A stretch of DNA of 64,000 nt. Source: Pontederia crassipes. Its lineage: Eukaryota; Streptophyta; Magnoliopsida; Commelinales; Pontederiaceae. The DNA is taken from NCBI GenBank assembly GCA_030549335.1, contig CM060183.1:25370552-25434551 (forward strand). Direction: 5' to 3'. Made by a program: the position numbers and the translations under genes. This document shows positions 11,538 to 22,050 of this stretch, one piece after another (positions within the stretch are counted from its first letter, which is position 1; the number at the start of each line of letters is the position of its first letter). Below the pieces are notes generated by a model. It did no database searches. It saw nothing but the letters and a program-made list of their open reading frames with translations, and was not told the origin of the DNA.

Positions 11538-13886
11538 ATGGAGGATAACTACTTCAACGGGATGATCAAACTGACATCAAATAATTGTTTAGTTTGGAAA
11601 GCCAGGATGGAGGACTTTCTTTACTGCAAGGACTTGTTTGATCCCGTTGAATTAGGAGATAAAAAGCCGATAGGGAAAACTTATGAAAGTTGGAAAAAGA
11701 TGCACAGAAAAGCTGTTGGAATGATTAGATAATTTATTGATGTCAGTATTTTTCATCATGTTGCTCAAGAGACAAATGCACAAGTTTTGTGGAAGAAGTT
11801 ACAAGATTTATATGAAAGGAATACTGCTCAGAATAAAGCTTTCTTGATCAGGAAACTGGTGAATTTGAAGTTTAAAGATGGAAATTCTATTCCTGAACAC
11901 TTGAGTGAATTTCAGGAAATAGTAAATCAGTTGCGAGCAATGAAAATAATCCTTGATGATGAAATGCAAGGATTAATGCTCCTGAGTTCCTTGCCAAATT
12001 CATGGGAAACTTTGATAGCGCTTAGTAATTCTGCTCCTAATGGTGTGGTATCACTCATCATGGTCAAAGATTGTTTATTCAATGAAGAAAAAAGGTGGAA
12101 GAGTATGGGAACAGATACTACACAAGTTCTTATTATAGAGAATAGAGATAGAGATAGAAGCAGAGGACTAAAAGGTCGTGGCAACAATAGGTCACAGTCA
12201 AGAGAAAAAATTATATGTTATCACTGTGGCAAAGAAGGACATATCAAGAGAAATTGTAGAGACTGGAAGAAGCAACAGAATGAGAAGAATCAGAAAGATA
12301 CAAATGATCAGAGTACTGCTGCGGTGGCATCAGATGAGGATCTATATTACCTTTCAGAAGAAAATGAAGAATGCAATGTCACAGACTCTTCAGTTGAGTG
12401 GATCATCGATTCAGGGGCTTCGCATCATGCAACTCCATTAAAAAAATGCTTCAGTGTGTACATGACTGGTGATTTTGACACAATGAAGATGGGCAATAAG
12501 ACAGAGTGTAAAATTGCAACAATTGGAGATGTATGTATTCGAACAGATGTTGGTTGTGAGTTGATTCTGAAGGATGTCAGATACATACCAGATTTACATC
12601 TCAATATGATTTCTCCTCGATTTTTGGATCAGGAAGGCTACTATAGTCACATGGGTGATAAAAAGTGGAAATTGATCAAAGGATCCATGGTTGTTCCTAA
12701 AGGAAAGCTATCAGGGGTCTTCTACAAAACTCAAGTGAATTTGATTGGACAGTCAATAAATGCAAAAGAGGAAGAAGCTTCACCAGATTTATGGCACAAA
12801 AGATTAGGACACATGAGTGAGAAAGGAATGCAGGTTCTGACGAAGAATTCTCACATCACTGTTACCAAAGATAAATTTATAAATATATGTGATGACTGTC
12901 TATTTGGTAAACAGTGTAGAGTGTCATTTGTGTCCAATTCTAAGAAGAAAGAAACTAAGTTAGATTTGGTGCGTTCTGATGTGTGTGGTTCCATTGAGGT
13001 AAATTCTTTAGGTGACAATAGATATTTTGTTGCTTTTATTGATGATGCTTCACGAAAATTATGAATTTATTTTATGAAGACAAAATATCAAGTATTTCAA
13101 ATTTTCCAGAAGTTTCATGTCATGGTGGAAAAGGAGACAGACAATCATATGAAGTGTCTTCGCACAGACAATGATGGTGAATATACGTCTCAGAAATTCA
13201 AAGAATATTACGCAAAGCATTGCATCAGACATGAAAAGTCAGTACCTAAGACTCCACAACACAATGGTGTTGTTGAAAGAATGAACAGAACCATTTTGGA
13301 TAGAGTTAGGTGTATACTGAGGACGGCTAATCTACCGAAGATTTTTTTGAGTGAAGCTGTGAATACTGCGTGTTACCTGATTAATAGATCTCCATCAGTT
13401 CTCTTGAATTCAGATACTCCTGAGAAAGTGTGGACTGGTAAGAATGTGTCTTACTCTCACTTGAAGGTTTTTTGTTGTAGAATTTCTGCACAGATGGAAA
13501 AGGAACATGGACAGAAATTGAATGAGAAGATTCAAAAGTGCATATTTCTGGGTTATAGAGATATAGATTCTGAATATAAGTTATGGGATCCAGAGAAGAA
13601 GAAAATCATTAGAAGCAAAGATGTAATTTTTCATAAATTAGAAACTTTGGTAGACTTCAGGAAATCAAAGAACCATAGCAGCGATTATGTACAAGATGAA
13701 CTTGAAAGCAATGAGCCAGATGTGGATACAGATGCATACGTAGAGGATTTTGTGCAGGGGGAGCAAGATGCTACTCCATTTCGTAGATCTATAAGAGAGC
13801 GTCAGATTGGCCGAAGACAAATCCAAGAAGAAAGCCAGAACGAGGTGCCGGATTGGCCGGCACGAAGATTAAGCAATGATTCTTGA
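11538..13886 (+). pseudogene. Copia gag-protease-integrase polyprotein (broken)
   Basis: Gag starts at 11538. A stop near 11730 interrupts it, and the frame resumes with a UBN2/gag domain. The CCHC zinc knuckle CYHCGKEGHIKRNC, protease motif WIIDSGASHHAT, GAG-pre-integrase LWHKRLGHMSEKGM and integrase core (RTDNDGEY ... TPQHNGVVERMNRT) follow in order, as in copia elements of the Tork/TNT1 type. A second stop at about 13062-13064 replaces an expected tryptophan after DDASRKL. The frame at 13074-13886 finishes the integrase C-terminal region and ends before any reverse transcriptase. At least two stops make it non-coding as it stands. Confidence 0.8.
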
Positions 13887-13922
13887 TGGAGGATCTCATT
13901 CTCATGGGCTGGAGGGGGAGAT

Positions 13923-14572
13923 TATTGGGCCTTTGGAGTTAATCCAGCCCATTAAGAATATAAACCTATTTAAGTTAATTAAATCTAATTAACTTATGAT
14001 GTTATTCTCTCTTGGATTCGTGCCAGCCAGAGATGAAGGAAAAAAAGCTTTTTTCTTCTCCTTGCCAAGCCGTCGAGACTTGAAGGACAAGAAAAGAATT
14101 TATTGTTTGGTGCTGCGAGAGTTTATTGAAAAAGAAAAATCTTTTTGATCAACGGATAAAGAAAAGAAGAGAAAAAATGGCTGGAAAAAAAGATAGAATA
14201 TTTCTTCTTGAAGAGCAAAAAATCAAGAACAGAGTCAGATTTGGAGGATCTATGAGGTTTTGCTGATACTACAATCATAGAGAATTGTAGTAATCAGGTG
14301 ATATTATTCCTACTGTTATTTCAGTATTTTTCAGAAAAGAATTATTTATCCCAGTAAATTATTATTCGAGTTTGGGCAAAACTCGGAAGACATTGTACTC
14401 TATTCTTGAATTAGTGATATTGCTCTGTGATTGCCCTGTGATTTTTCCCTTCTTATTGAAGGGTTTTTCACATAAATTTGGTGTCTTTTTTGCTTATTAA
14501 TATTTTCTTATGCATCGTGCTTGGCTTATATTATTAAATTCACACATAAGAAGAGGGATTAAATTTCCAACA
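13923..14572 (+). repeat. Copia 3' LTR
   Basis: It is preceded by the purine tract GGAGGGGGAGA. It matches the 5' LTR along its full length with scattered substitutions and carries an extra segment near 14140-14200 (AAAGAAAAGAAGAG). Confidence 0.85.
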
Positions 14573-15185
14573 GATTTTCTCCAAAAATAAACAGAATGGC
14601 AAAAGAGAACAATCGATAGAATAATAGACATAAGAATCCATAGAGATCTTCAAGCAATAAGTGAACCTGGGCACAGATTGGCCTCCGATGAGATGGTGAT
14701 TCCTCATTTGATGAGATCGTGAGATTGGTAGAAGAAGAAATCACGGAGTTCGTCTGTAGGCTACTGGAGAGAGATGAGGAGTTCGCCTGTGGGTGAGTGC
14801 ATGTTCGCCTCACCGGAAAGAGCTCAACGCACGTCCGCCTCGCCGGAAGGAGCTCAACGCATGTCCGCCGCATCGAAAGAGCTCAGCGCATGTCCATTTC
14901 GCCAAAGAGTAAAAAATTAAAATGTTTAAGTGCTAAATCCCTAATTGCTAAACTGGTTCCTTTTTAGCGGCGGATGAGTTATCAAACGCAAGAGATACAA
15001 AATGGACGAAAACTTGTGTGGCAGATGACATATCTTCCATAAAATATGGCCACTGAAGTGTCCGATACATATCAGATGCTTTATTTTACTAAAGGATAGG
15101 AAGATCCGACACAACTAATAATTGTTTTTGAGGGGATGCAATCCGTTGCTACTATCCGACGCCAATCACATGTTTTCATGTAGTG
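14573..15185. other. Terminal part of the CACTA element
   Basis: There is no confident exon. The minus-strand ORF at 14559-14873 contains a short degenerate duplication (RRTCVEL repeated) and resembles leader sequence. From 14960 to 15185 the sequence is rich in CCGACAC/TCCGATAC subterminal words and ends in the CACTA terminus. Confidence 0.5.
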
Positions 15186-15188
15186 GCA

Positions 15189-15409
15189 GCCGTTGAACAT
15201 CCTCCGCGATGAGCCCGCTCAGGTTCCTGCGCGACAGATCCAGCCTCTAGACCTGCCCCTGCGCGTTGCACATCACGCCGGTCCATTTGCAGTGCGGCGA
15301 GTTGTGCTCATCGGCGCTCGTCGGAGCCTTCCAGTCGTCGAGGGTGACCAATGGATCGATGAGGGCAGATTTGATCATGAGCAGATCCGAGATCTCGTCG
15401 TCGTTGGCC
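15189..15409 (-). pseudogene. Captured LRR receptor-kinase fragment, N-terminal part
   Basis: The minus strand encodes NDDEISDLLMIKSALIDP followed by LDDWKAPTSADEHNSPHCKW-TGVMCNAQGQV, a stop codon, then RLDLSRRNLSGLIAEDVQRL. This is an LRR N-terminal cap (LRRNT_2, with CKWTGVMC) and first repeat, as in PXL1/MIK1-like receptor kinases. The GC content is well above that of the surroundings. The next repeats are at 4773-4984 across the CACTA insertion. A stop, a frame offset and loss of the kinase make it a non-functional gene fragment captured by the MULE. Confidence 0.75.
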
Positions 15410-15603
15410 CCCTCTACGCGTGCTCGGACCAGAGGGAGGGGGCAATCCTGCTCGTGCTCGCCGTGCGGGAGAGAGGAGATCGCCCCCTCCCTCTCTCTCC
15501 CGCACGGCGAGCACGCGCAGGAGAGAGAGGGAGGATCGCCCCCCTCCCTCTGGTCCGAGCACGCGCATCGCCCCCTCCCTCTCTCTCCCGCGCGCACTCA
15601 TTG
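15410..15603. repeat. GC-rich low-complexity spacer in the MULE
   Basis: It consists of repeated and inverted blocks of GATCGCCCCCTCCCTCT, GTGCGGGAGAGAG and TGGTCCGAGCACGCG. Several long overlapping ORFs on both strands here arise from the low-complexity sequence and are not genes. Confidence 0.6.
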
Positions 15604-15973
15604 TGCGAGAGAGAGAAGGAGGGGGGCAATCGTCCCCCTCTGATTGAGCTCGTCGGAGCTCAACTCCTGTAGCATTCGTCGTCGCGTAAGAGGATGAAGA
15701 CGACTTCACTTTTTTATTTTTTAAAATTTTTATAATGATGTGAACGACCTCATCTTTTTTTTATTATTTTATTAAAAAATTTTATAATGACGTGGACGAC
15801 TTAAACTGACAAGGGGGTCACGTATGCAAAGCAATCGATAAACCTGACTATCGGTCAGAAGGACTAATCGTGTAAGAAAATGAAAGATGGATGACGTTTT
15901 CGTTACAAATTGAAGTTGAGGGACCAGTTTGAAAGCGACTCAAAATTGGAGGACCAATCGTGTAATTTACCTC
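15604..15973 (-). repeat. Right terminal inverted repeat of the MULE
   Basis: This is an inverted copy of 4389-4772. The outer end is ...GGACCAATCGTGTAATTTACCTC. It is followed by the TSD copy CGAAAGTTT at 15974-15982. Confidence 0.75.
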
Positions 15974-15982
15974 CGAAAGTTT

Positions 15983-17912
15983 ACCTATTTTACTTAAGTT
16001 TTCTTATCCATTTATATTATCTTATGTATTGAGTATTTTTATACTTATTAATATTCTCTATCCGTGCTGAACCGACAAGAATGGAGGTATATGCGGTTAA
16101 GAATATTACATTTGCACAAGAGATAGTCATTTAGTTTTATTTTATTTTACTTTAGTTTGCTACTCAGATATAATAGAATGAATATGATGACCATTTGAGA
16201 ATTACGTTGGCTGCCACACTCTTAATATATTAGATGATTTGTTGTTAGTTCATTACTATTATTATTTTATGGAGCTATCAAATTCCAATCAAGATAAATA
16301 AGTAGTTTATTTTCCAGAAGAAGTCCAATGCTGCGGTGTTGCATATGGGAAGAAATAAAAAGAAAATATTAAGAACAAAAATTAAACACGAACAAAGAAA
16401 TAGATACATGCGTGGCTCATTGTTCCACCTATAGATGTCGATGTCGAACTCGTCGGAAGAAGCACTTAGCAATAGTCAAGCGAGACTTGAAAAAATAAAC
16501 GATAAAAATAGACTGAAAAAAATTTTGATTATCACCCAAGTGGTATAGCTAGCCGCCCATTTCACAATGTATATTATCAAATCTCAAACAATGAAGCCCT
16601 TAGTTAGTCATTTATGTAAGAGTAATCTAATGAGTTCGAGTTTTCTAATATAAGGTTCCCTTTATAACTTGAGGAACGTGTATGATCAAATTTACATACA
16701 ACTACAATTGGATATTATTAATAAAAACTATAGTTGAAGGTTGTCGTCCTGTAATAATGAATTTGTTTTATATTTTATTTTGCCAGTTTTAATGGCTAAA
16801 AAGTAATGTCCTAACGTAAAATTAGCTTTCTCTCCGCTAATCGATTTTTTCCTACCTCTCTTTCCAACCCATATATACTTAGCTTCAAATGAATTGAAAA
16901 AAGAAATTATGATACCCCAACAAATTAAAGAATACTAACACAAATTTGTTAATATTTCTTCATTCTTAGTTTAGTTTTCGATCACGAGTCACTTTGAAAT
17001 TGAAAAATGATAAAATAGTGCATTCAAACTTTTGGATTAACTCGAGCATCTGCTGACATGGCGCAGTTCTCTGGTGCTGAGAGATTCGCGACTAGATCCG
17101 GTACAGTGATCCTCGGGCCCGCATTCATGGCATTTCTGAATTCTGAGCTCGTCCGTACACTATTCTGTCTTCTTTCTTCTGAACTCAATTCTCTGTCTCT
17201 TCTGAGCTTAATCCCTCTCTCTCGGTGTCACTAATAATTGCTTATGATAGACCATTATAGTGGTCAAGCAATCAGCAGGCCTGTCGATGACTGCATACTT
17301 TCACAGATATAAAATTTACTATTCACCCTTAGCGACAATGTGATTAATTAAAAGATTAGATTCACCCTAATGAGAAGTTTGTCTGAATTCCAAGTTTCCA
17401 GTACACTAAATGACAATGCCATGGACGTGCACTCTAGCCATTTCAGAAATTAACTAAACTGTTTTAAAACCATTATTCAGAAGCAATAACCTACCACAAT
17501 GCAACCATCAAGTGTGCTGACAGTTCAAATGGAAAACTGTTCATTTTTTGTTCTTTCCTGGAGGAAGACACGCCAAATGATCTTGCGCATACAGGATTGC
17601 TTTCCTTCTGGTTATTTTTGTTTGTTTGCTCCTTTTTGACGGCAGTACGCCTTCCTGTCTTAAAACACCGAAAGAGAAAGAAAAGAACTTTCACAAATCC
17701 ATAAGCTCGGTCAAGACTTCGAAGTTAGCAGATGCCATTTCGGAGCACACCGGGAGCCAGGGAAGATAAAGAAGGAACATCTTGTTTCCTTTTGGTTCTT
17801 CTATAAATGTCTGAAAAATGCAACTATTAGAATTGTTCATAAACAGCAGTCCCATTGCATGGAAGCATATAAAGCTGATGATTGTTGAGTATTAAACACC
17901 AACTGACACGAC
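15983..17912. other. Intergenic DNA without recognisable genes
   Basis: The DNA is AT-rich with no coherent coding frame. A short tRNA-like string GGTATAGCTAGCCGCCC near 16542 and a GTTCGAG about 90 bp later could be a decayed SINE, but the spacing is wrong for a polymerase III box A/B pair. The stretch 17050-17230 is richer in GC and C/T without a frame I can defend. Confidence 0.4.
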
Positions 17913-18077
17913 AAAGCCCTTTGCAACTTGTATTTGGAATTTGGTACAGGGAGCTGGGAGCTCATTGCTGATGGGGACCCAAGAGACTGGCTTAGTTTTG
18001 GAGGGATCTGGGATCAGTTCAAAGGCTTGTCACATGGAGCACTGGAAGGGCAGGAAGCCATTCAGTTGTTGGTGCTG
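17913..18077 (+). pseudogene. Unidentified coding-like relic
   Basis: One frame reads KALCNLYLEFGTGSWELIAD then GDPRDWLSFGGIWDQFKGLS then HGALEGQEAIQLLVL and a stop at 18075-18077. The composition (W, G, D spacing, no low complexity) looks like real protein rather than chance. A stop lies just upstream of the stretch and no splice context is convincing. I do not recognise the family. It lies about 0.8 kb beyond the stop of the ANT gene, on the opposite strand, and is probably a fragment of a lost gene. Confidence 0.3.
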
Positions 18078-18903
18078 TAGCCGGTATGCTTCATTTGGAG
18101 AGGCATATGCATGCTACAGTTGTGTTGTTGTAGTAGGTTTTGTTTTTAAATGAGGGTTCAACAACCGCTTCTTCTAGTTCAAATATGGTCCTTAGGATGA
18201 TAATTTAGTTTTATAAGCGCAAAGACAGATTTCTTACTCCAGGTCTTAAACACGTCCGAACATGCATTTTTAAGCTCACCTTATAAATGCATGGCTGTGA
18301 CAACATATGAGCAGCGCATAGAATCGCATTCCATGAGAAACATCATCAAGTTCGTACACCGGAACATGATTTGGAGAATCTACAAGCTTTATACCGAATG
18401 AGTTGTGCTGGAAACCGAGATCATTCAAAAAGAAAAGAACTGTGCTAGTGACGGTAATGAAGAGTGTTTTTTCGCACTGGAGAAAAGGTGAGATAAGGGT
18501 GGTCAAAAAAGACTGCACTGCATTGCTTTGAGACTTGAACTTGTCCCTCCCATGGCGTACGGCATGCAAGACCAGAGGTACAGTGTAACTAAACATCAGC
18601 TCATGCAAATGGTATCATCATCGTCGTCCTTCAAGACCTTACACCTTTTCTCCTAAAAATTCTCCAACAACACCGCCTCAAAGCTAAAAAGAAAAGAAAA
18701 GGAGAAACGAGCTCCATACAAGGCATGCAAAGCCACATATCCATAATAACCATCACGAATCAATATCCTCATCCAACAAAAAGCTGAAAAAGAAAGAACT
18801 CCTGAACATGTTACGCCACCAACATCCTACTTTTCCACCACCATCTGCATGCCAGTGATCATCGCGAAGTTAACATGTTACACCTACAGAAGAGTTCGAA
18901 GGC
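18078..18903. other. Probable 3' UTR/downstream region of the ANT gene
   Basis: It lies immediately downstream of the minus-strand stop codon. A 110-codon ORF (18276-18608, minus) has no recognisable domain and is probably fortuitous. No canonical AATAAA was picked out, so the 3' end is not defined. Confidence 0.35.
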
Positions 18904-19741
18904 TCATGCATCAGTCCATGCAGCGAAAACTGGCATCTGAGCCATGGGGATGTTGGGCCCGATTTGAGTCGATGGAATCCATGAACTGAATGCGTTGGAG
19001 CCAGGAAACTTTGTCGATGACTTGACATGCATCATGGATAGGCCTGGGCGATCAGGGCTCTCTTCTCTGGAGCTACCGAGACTCGTGACCAGCGAAGACG
19101 GGTTTGATAAGTGTGCATTCCCCGTTTTCTCTGAATAATCGATTTCTTGCACCGAACTTGCTGCGCCTGCAGACACCAGACCATGAACTGCGGCACTTGC
19201 TGATGAGAACAGCAACGGATTCTGATAATCTGCCGTCATTGTCATCGGTTTTTGATCGTGGGCTTCAAAGGGAGGAGGATAAATAACCATCTTCCAACCG
19301 GAATTCTGATCGCAGTTTCCTCCGGTGGCTTCGCCGATGCTGCCCTGTTCTGATGGTTGGTGGTCATTGCTTGCACCTAAGATGGCCTTATTTTTCCTGG
19401 CAAGTTCACCTGAGAGCAACGTGCTGCTTGCCATGATCCTTTCCACGTCGTACCGTGTGATATCAAAGTTTGTCACAGCACTAAGACCCCGAAACTTGAT
19501 TGCAGCGACGTCATAAGCTTCAGCTGCTTCCTCCTGGGTACCTAAAATGTTTCATTCAATGTTTATTACTCAAAATAGGTACCTCGTCATGCATATTACG
19601 TTAGAGCCAACATGTTACTAATTAACTTACAGCACATCAATCCTCCTATCGAAAAAACTTGAACGACATCAATCCAGTAAGTGATTATTACTAAAGACCA
19701 TCCATTACTATGGAACACACAGCATCCATAGCTGCACTAAG

Positions 19742-19779
<38 letters not shown>

Positions 19780-22050
19780 CAATTATACTATCCAAAAAAT
19801 TCTCTAAGCTATATATATTTGGTTAGGGAAGATTTATTGTCAGAAATGCTTGGTAGGTGAAATAATACTGATCTTGACATTAGAGAGAAAAAAAACATGC
19901 GTAAAAAATAACTTACTGAAGGTTCCCAGATAAAGATCTTTGTTCCCAGCAACTCTCCCAATTCGAGCTTGCCATCTTCCATGCTGATGATGCCTGTAGA
20001 GTGAAAGCGATCAAAACAAATGCAGTCGATAAAATATTTTGGGAATAAGAATAAGATAAATGATTTTTTATATTCCTCAAATGCAATATAACCTTGTCAC
20101 GCCCCTATAAATGGAAGCTCCTCTCGAGAAACCACTACTTTTTCTGTGAAAAGAATGAAAACCAAGTAAATAATTTCGGAACATCATCAGTAAAGGAGAT
20201 AAGATGGTAAAAAGAAACACTACCTTCTTAAGTGTGCAACATACTCTTGCCTGGTCATGTTCTTCATCTCTTCGAGTTCTTCACGATAACTTTCCAACTG
20301 CACAGAACTCTGTCAGAGAACTCGCAGGAATATAAACTTAAAGCGTAGTTGGACTTGGATATGTAGAACGTGTACCGGGAAGTTGATGTGCGTTGATGGT
20401 CCCCAATACTTCAATGCAGCCAAGTCATAAGCTCTTGCAGCTTTATCTTCCATATCATAACCCCCTGAAAGATATACAAAAAGATGATGCTAACAGTTTT
20501 GACAGATCAAATGACCACATATACTAAATGCAAAAACAGATATGTCGACTTACCAAGATAAACTGCCGGAGAGCAGAGTTATATGACATGTCCCAAATCA
20601 TGGATCAAACAATTCAAAATGCAGTCAGGAAAAGCGTAGATAACAGATGAAGTGAAAACCAAATAAGACTATTGTGTATCCTAACCTTGTCTTCCTTTCC
20701 TTGTCTGTCCTTCTTTCTTACAACTGTTGTCCCAGAGATGCGCTTCATATCTGCCCGTCCATCTATGCCTGATATAAGGATTATTACGAATGACTTAAAT
20801 AGGAAGATGTATGACAACACATGAAAGCAGCATCAAGAAGAACAAGCTTCAAGATCACAAGAAAACAGCATAAGGATAAAAAAAATCTCAAAGATCACAA
20901 GCACACCAGTTAAGTGCAACCACAGCAAGGACAATTACAAGAGCAACAATACATATGCGCGGGAGCATACGGTACTAAGTGCATACTGACCTGGTTACAC
21001 CTCGATACTGAGATGTCCTCTGCCCAAATGTATCAATGGACTTCCTATGAACTGGCTGCTTCTGGCTCCCCTTACCATTCACTCTCTTCTTCGGAGAGTC
21101 TAAGGCCATGGTCTCAGTTGGAGGAGTGACGTGCTGTGGAGTTGTGACGCAGCTAGACTGAGAACCAGGACTCATGGACAAACTCAAGGGTTGCAGATCG
21201 CCATACGCCATTGCACCGAGAGGGTTGGCGCCAATGCTGCCTTCCTCACCTAGAACGTTGTTACAATCACCGTAATGCCTGGCCACCCAATTCTTCAGGC
21301 TAGGAAGTCCATCATCCGTCATTGCTCCTTCCTCGAGCGCAGTTTGATATATCTCGTGGTTTGTTAGCCCAGAGCACATACCTTCCTGCACGGGATGGAA
21401 GTATAACTGGTGATGCTGAGGAACTTGCATGTGTTCTCCATGAAGGCCCAGAGATTGGTTCCTGCTGCCCTCACTCTGATCAGCGGTTTGGTGGTAGTAG
21501 ATGCTATCTAAACTTAGAGCCATTGCGCCCCTGTCATTGTTCCCATACTGGTGATGGGTCCCTACATTTGGACCACCGCCTAAGAAATCTTCTAACTTTG
21601 GGGGTGGAGGTGACACAATTCCTTCAGAAGATTGAAAAAATTAGATAAGTCGATAGCGAAGATGTCAAGTATTTGTGGAACACTTTTTTGTTGTTAAACT
21701 ACGTGTAACGAGAAACGCATAGAGAAACTATCGAAAGTTAAGGACGTACCTTGTTGTTGTGGTTTGCTGAGGCATAATGACCCATCAGAGTTCAATGGCA
21801 TGGCAGACAACTGAGAATAGAGCGCTGCACTGTCTTCCTCGACCCCGTAGCAGATAGCAGGGTTGTTTAACTGAGAAGGAGAAAGAAAGAAGCTGCATGG
21901 GCCTGCAGAGGACGCTGCGGCCGCGGCAGGTTGAACCTGGTGATGATGAGTCGGATGATGCTGGTGATGATGTGGCTCAGTAGGCACCTCCATGCTCATA
22001 TGAGGGGAGAGAGAGAAACCCAACCAGTTGCTGTTGTTCATAGATTTCAT
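18904..22050 (-). CDS. ANT: AINTEGUMENTA-type AP2 transcription factor (9 exons, 650 aa)
   Basis: Nuclear DNA-binding regulator of organ growth and meristem activity in the AP2/euANT family. Coding exons are 22050-21750, 21621-20991, 20768-20686, 20562-20554, 20464-20376, 20297-20224, 20143-20093, 19993-19917 and 19541-18904. All have GT/AG borders and phases join without a stop, 1953 nt. Landmarks are WLGFSLSP at residues 9-16, PKLEDFLGG near 108-116, a basic PKKR at 277-280, first AP2 domain about 305-371 ([19 protein letters not shown]), linker [20 protein letters not shown], second AP2 domain about 408-466 ([19 protein letters not shown]), and C-terminus [20 protein letters not shown], the [16 protein letters not shown] block and the AAWTDA end point to ANT rather than BBM/PLT. 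ATG at 22048-22050 is chosen because MKSM starts are usual in the family. Histidine, proline and alanine runs fill residues 25-50. ANT orthology is inferred from remembered motifs; another AIL paralogue is possible. Confidence 0.93.
19743..19779. repeat. (TA)n microsatellite in ANT intron 8
   Basis: About 18 uninterrupted TA units lie in the intron between exons 9 and 8 (19542-19916). It should be length-polymorphic. Confidence 0.95.
20554..20562 (-). other. ANT: 9-nt microexon of the ANT gene
   Basis: TTTATCTTG is flanked by acceptor CCGGCAG and donor GTAAGT. Together with the last G of the previous exon and GG of the next it codes V-Y-L-G, completing QVYLGGYD in the first AP2 domain. A 9-nt exon at exactly this place is a known feature of AP2-subfamily genes. 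Confidence 0.93.

Larger units (their letters stand above)
10862..14572 (+). mobile_element. Ty1/copia retrotransposon lacking RT and RNase H
   Basis: LTRs are 10862-11490 (629 bp) and 13923-14572 (650 bp). They begin TGTTGGG and TATTGGG and both end CCAACA. A methionine-tRNA-type primer site TGGTATCAGAGC is at 11493-11504, and a purine tract GGAGGGGGAGA lies just before the 3' LTR. Flanks are GGTTT and GATTT (4 of 5). The internal region codes gag, protease and integrase and then stops at the purine tract, so it cannot make its own cDNA and would depend on another copia. It sits in the CACTA element. Confidence 0.85.
4985..15185 (-). mobile_element. CACTA element (10.2 kb, with nested insertions)
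   Basis: The left end is CACTACAAGGAAATTT and the right end, read inward, is CACTACATGAAAACAT. The 3-bp flank GCA is identical on both sides (4982-4984 and 15186-15188), the TSD size expected for CACTA/EnSpm. Subterminal words such as TCCGACACAA and related GATCCGACAC recur near both ends. Inside are fragments of a plant Transposase_24-type gene on the minus strand and no visible TNP2, so the element is probably non-autonomous. It interrupts the LRR fragment carried by the MULE, and is itself interrupted by a MITE, a solo LTR and a copia element. Confidence 0.85.
4389..15973. mobile_element. MULE with long TIRs carrying an LRR receptor-kinase fragment (Pack-MULE-like)
   Basis: The ends are inverted copies: GAGTAAATTACATGATTGG on the left matches GAGGTAAATTACACGATTGG read inward from the right. 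The match extends about 370-385 bp (4389-4772 against 15604-15973). The flanks give a 9-bp duplication with one mismatch, TGAAAGTTT (4380-4388) and CGAAAGTTT (15974-15982). Long TIRs and a 9-bp TSD are hallmarks of Mutator-like elements. Once the inner CACTA and its TSD are removed the element is about 1.4 kb, has no transposase, and contains part of a host gene. It is therefore a non-autonomous Pack-MULE-type element. Confidence 0.8.

Noticed and set aside
15193-15709. Several ORFs of 70-160 codons on both strands
   Set aside because: Only the minus frame encoding the LRR cap matches a family. The others are shadows or low-complexity products of the GC-rich spacer.
16535-16645. tRNA-like box A/box B words suggesting a SINE or tRNA
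   Set aside because: The A-like GGTATAGCTAGCCG and B-like GTTCGAG lie about 90 bp apart, no cloverleaf can be drawn, and no poly(A) or TSD is evident.
18276-18608. 110-codon minus-strand ORF just downstream of ANT
   Set aside because: It is probably in the ANT 3' UTR. No family resemblance, and the sequence reads like translated UTR.
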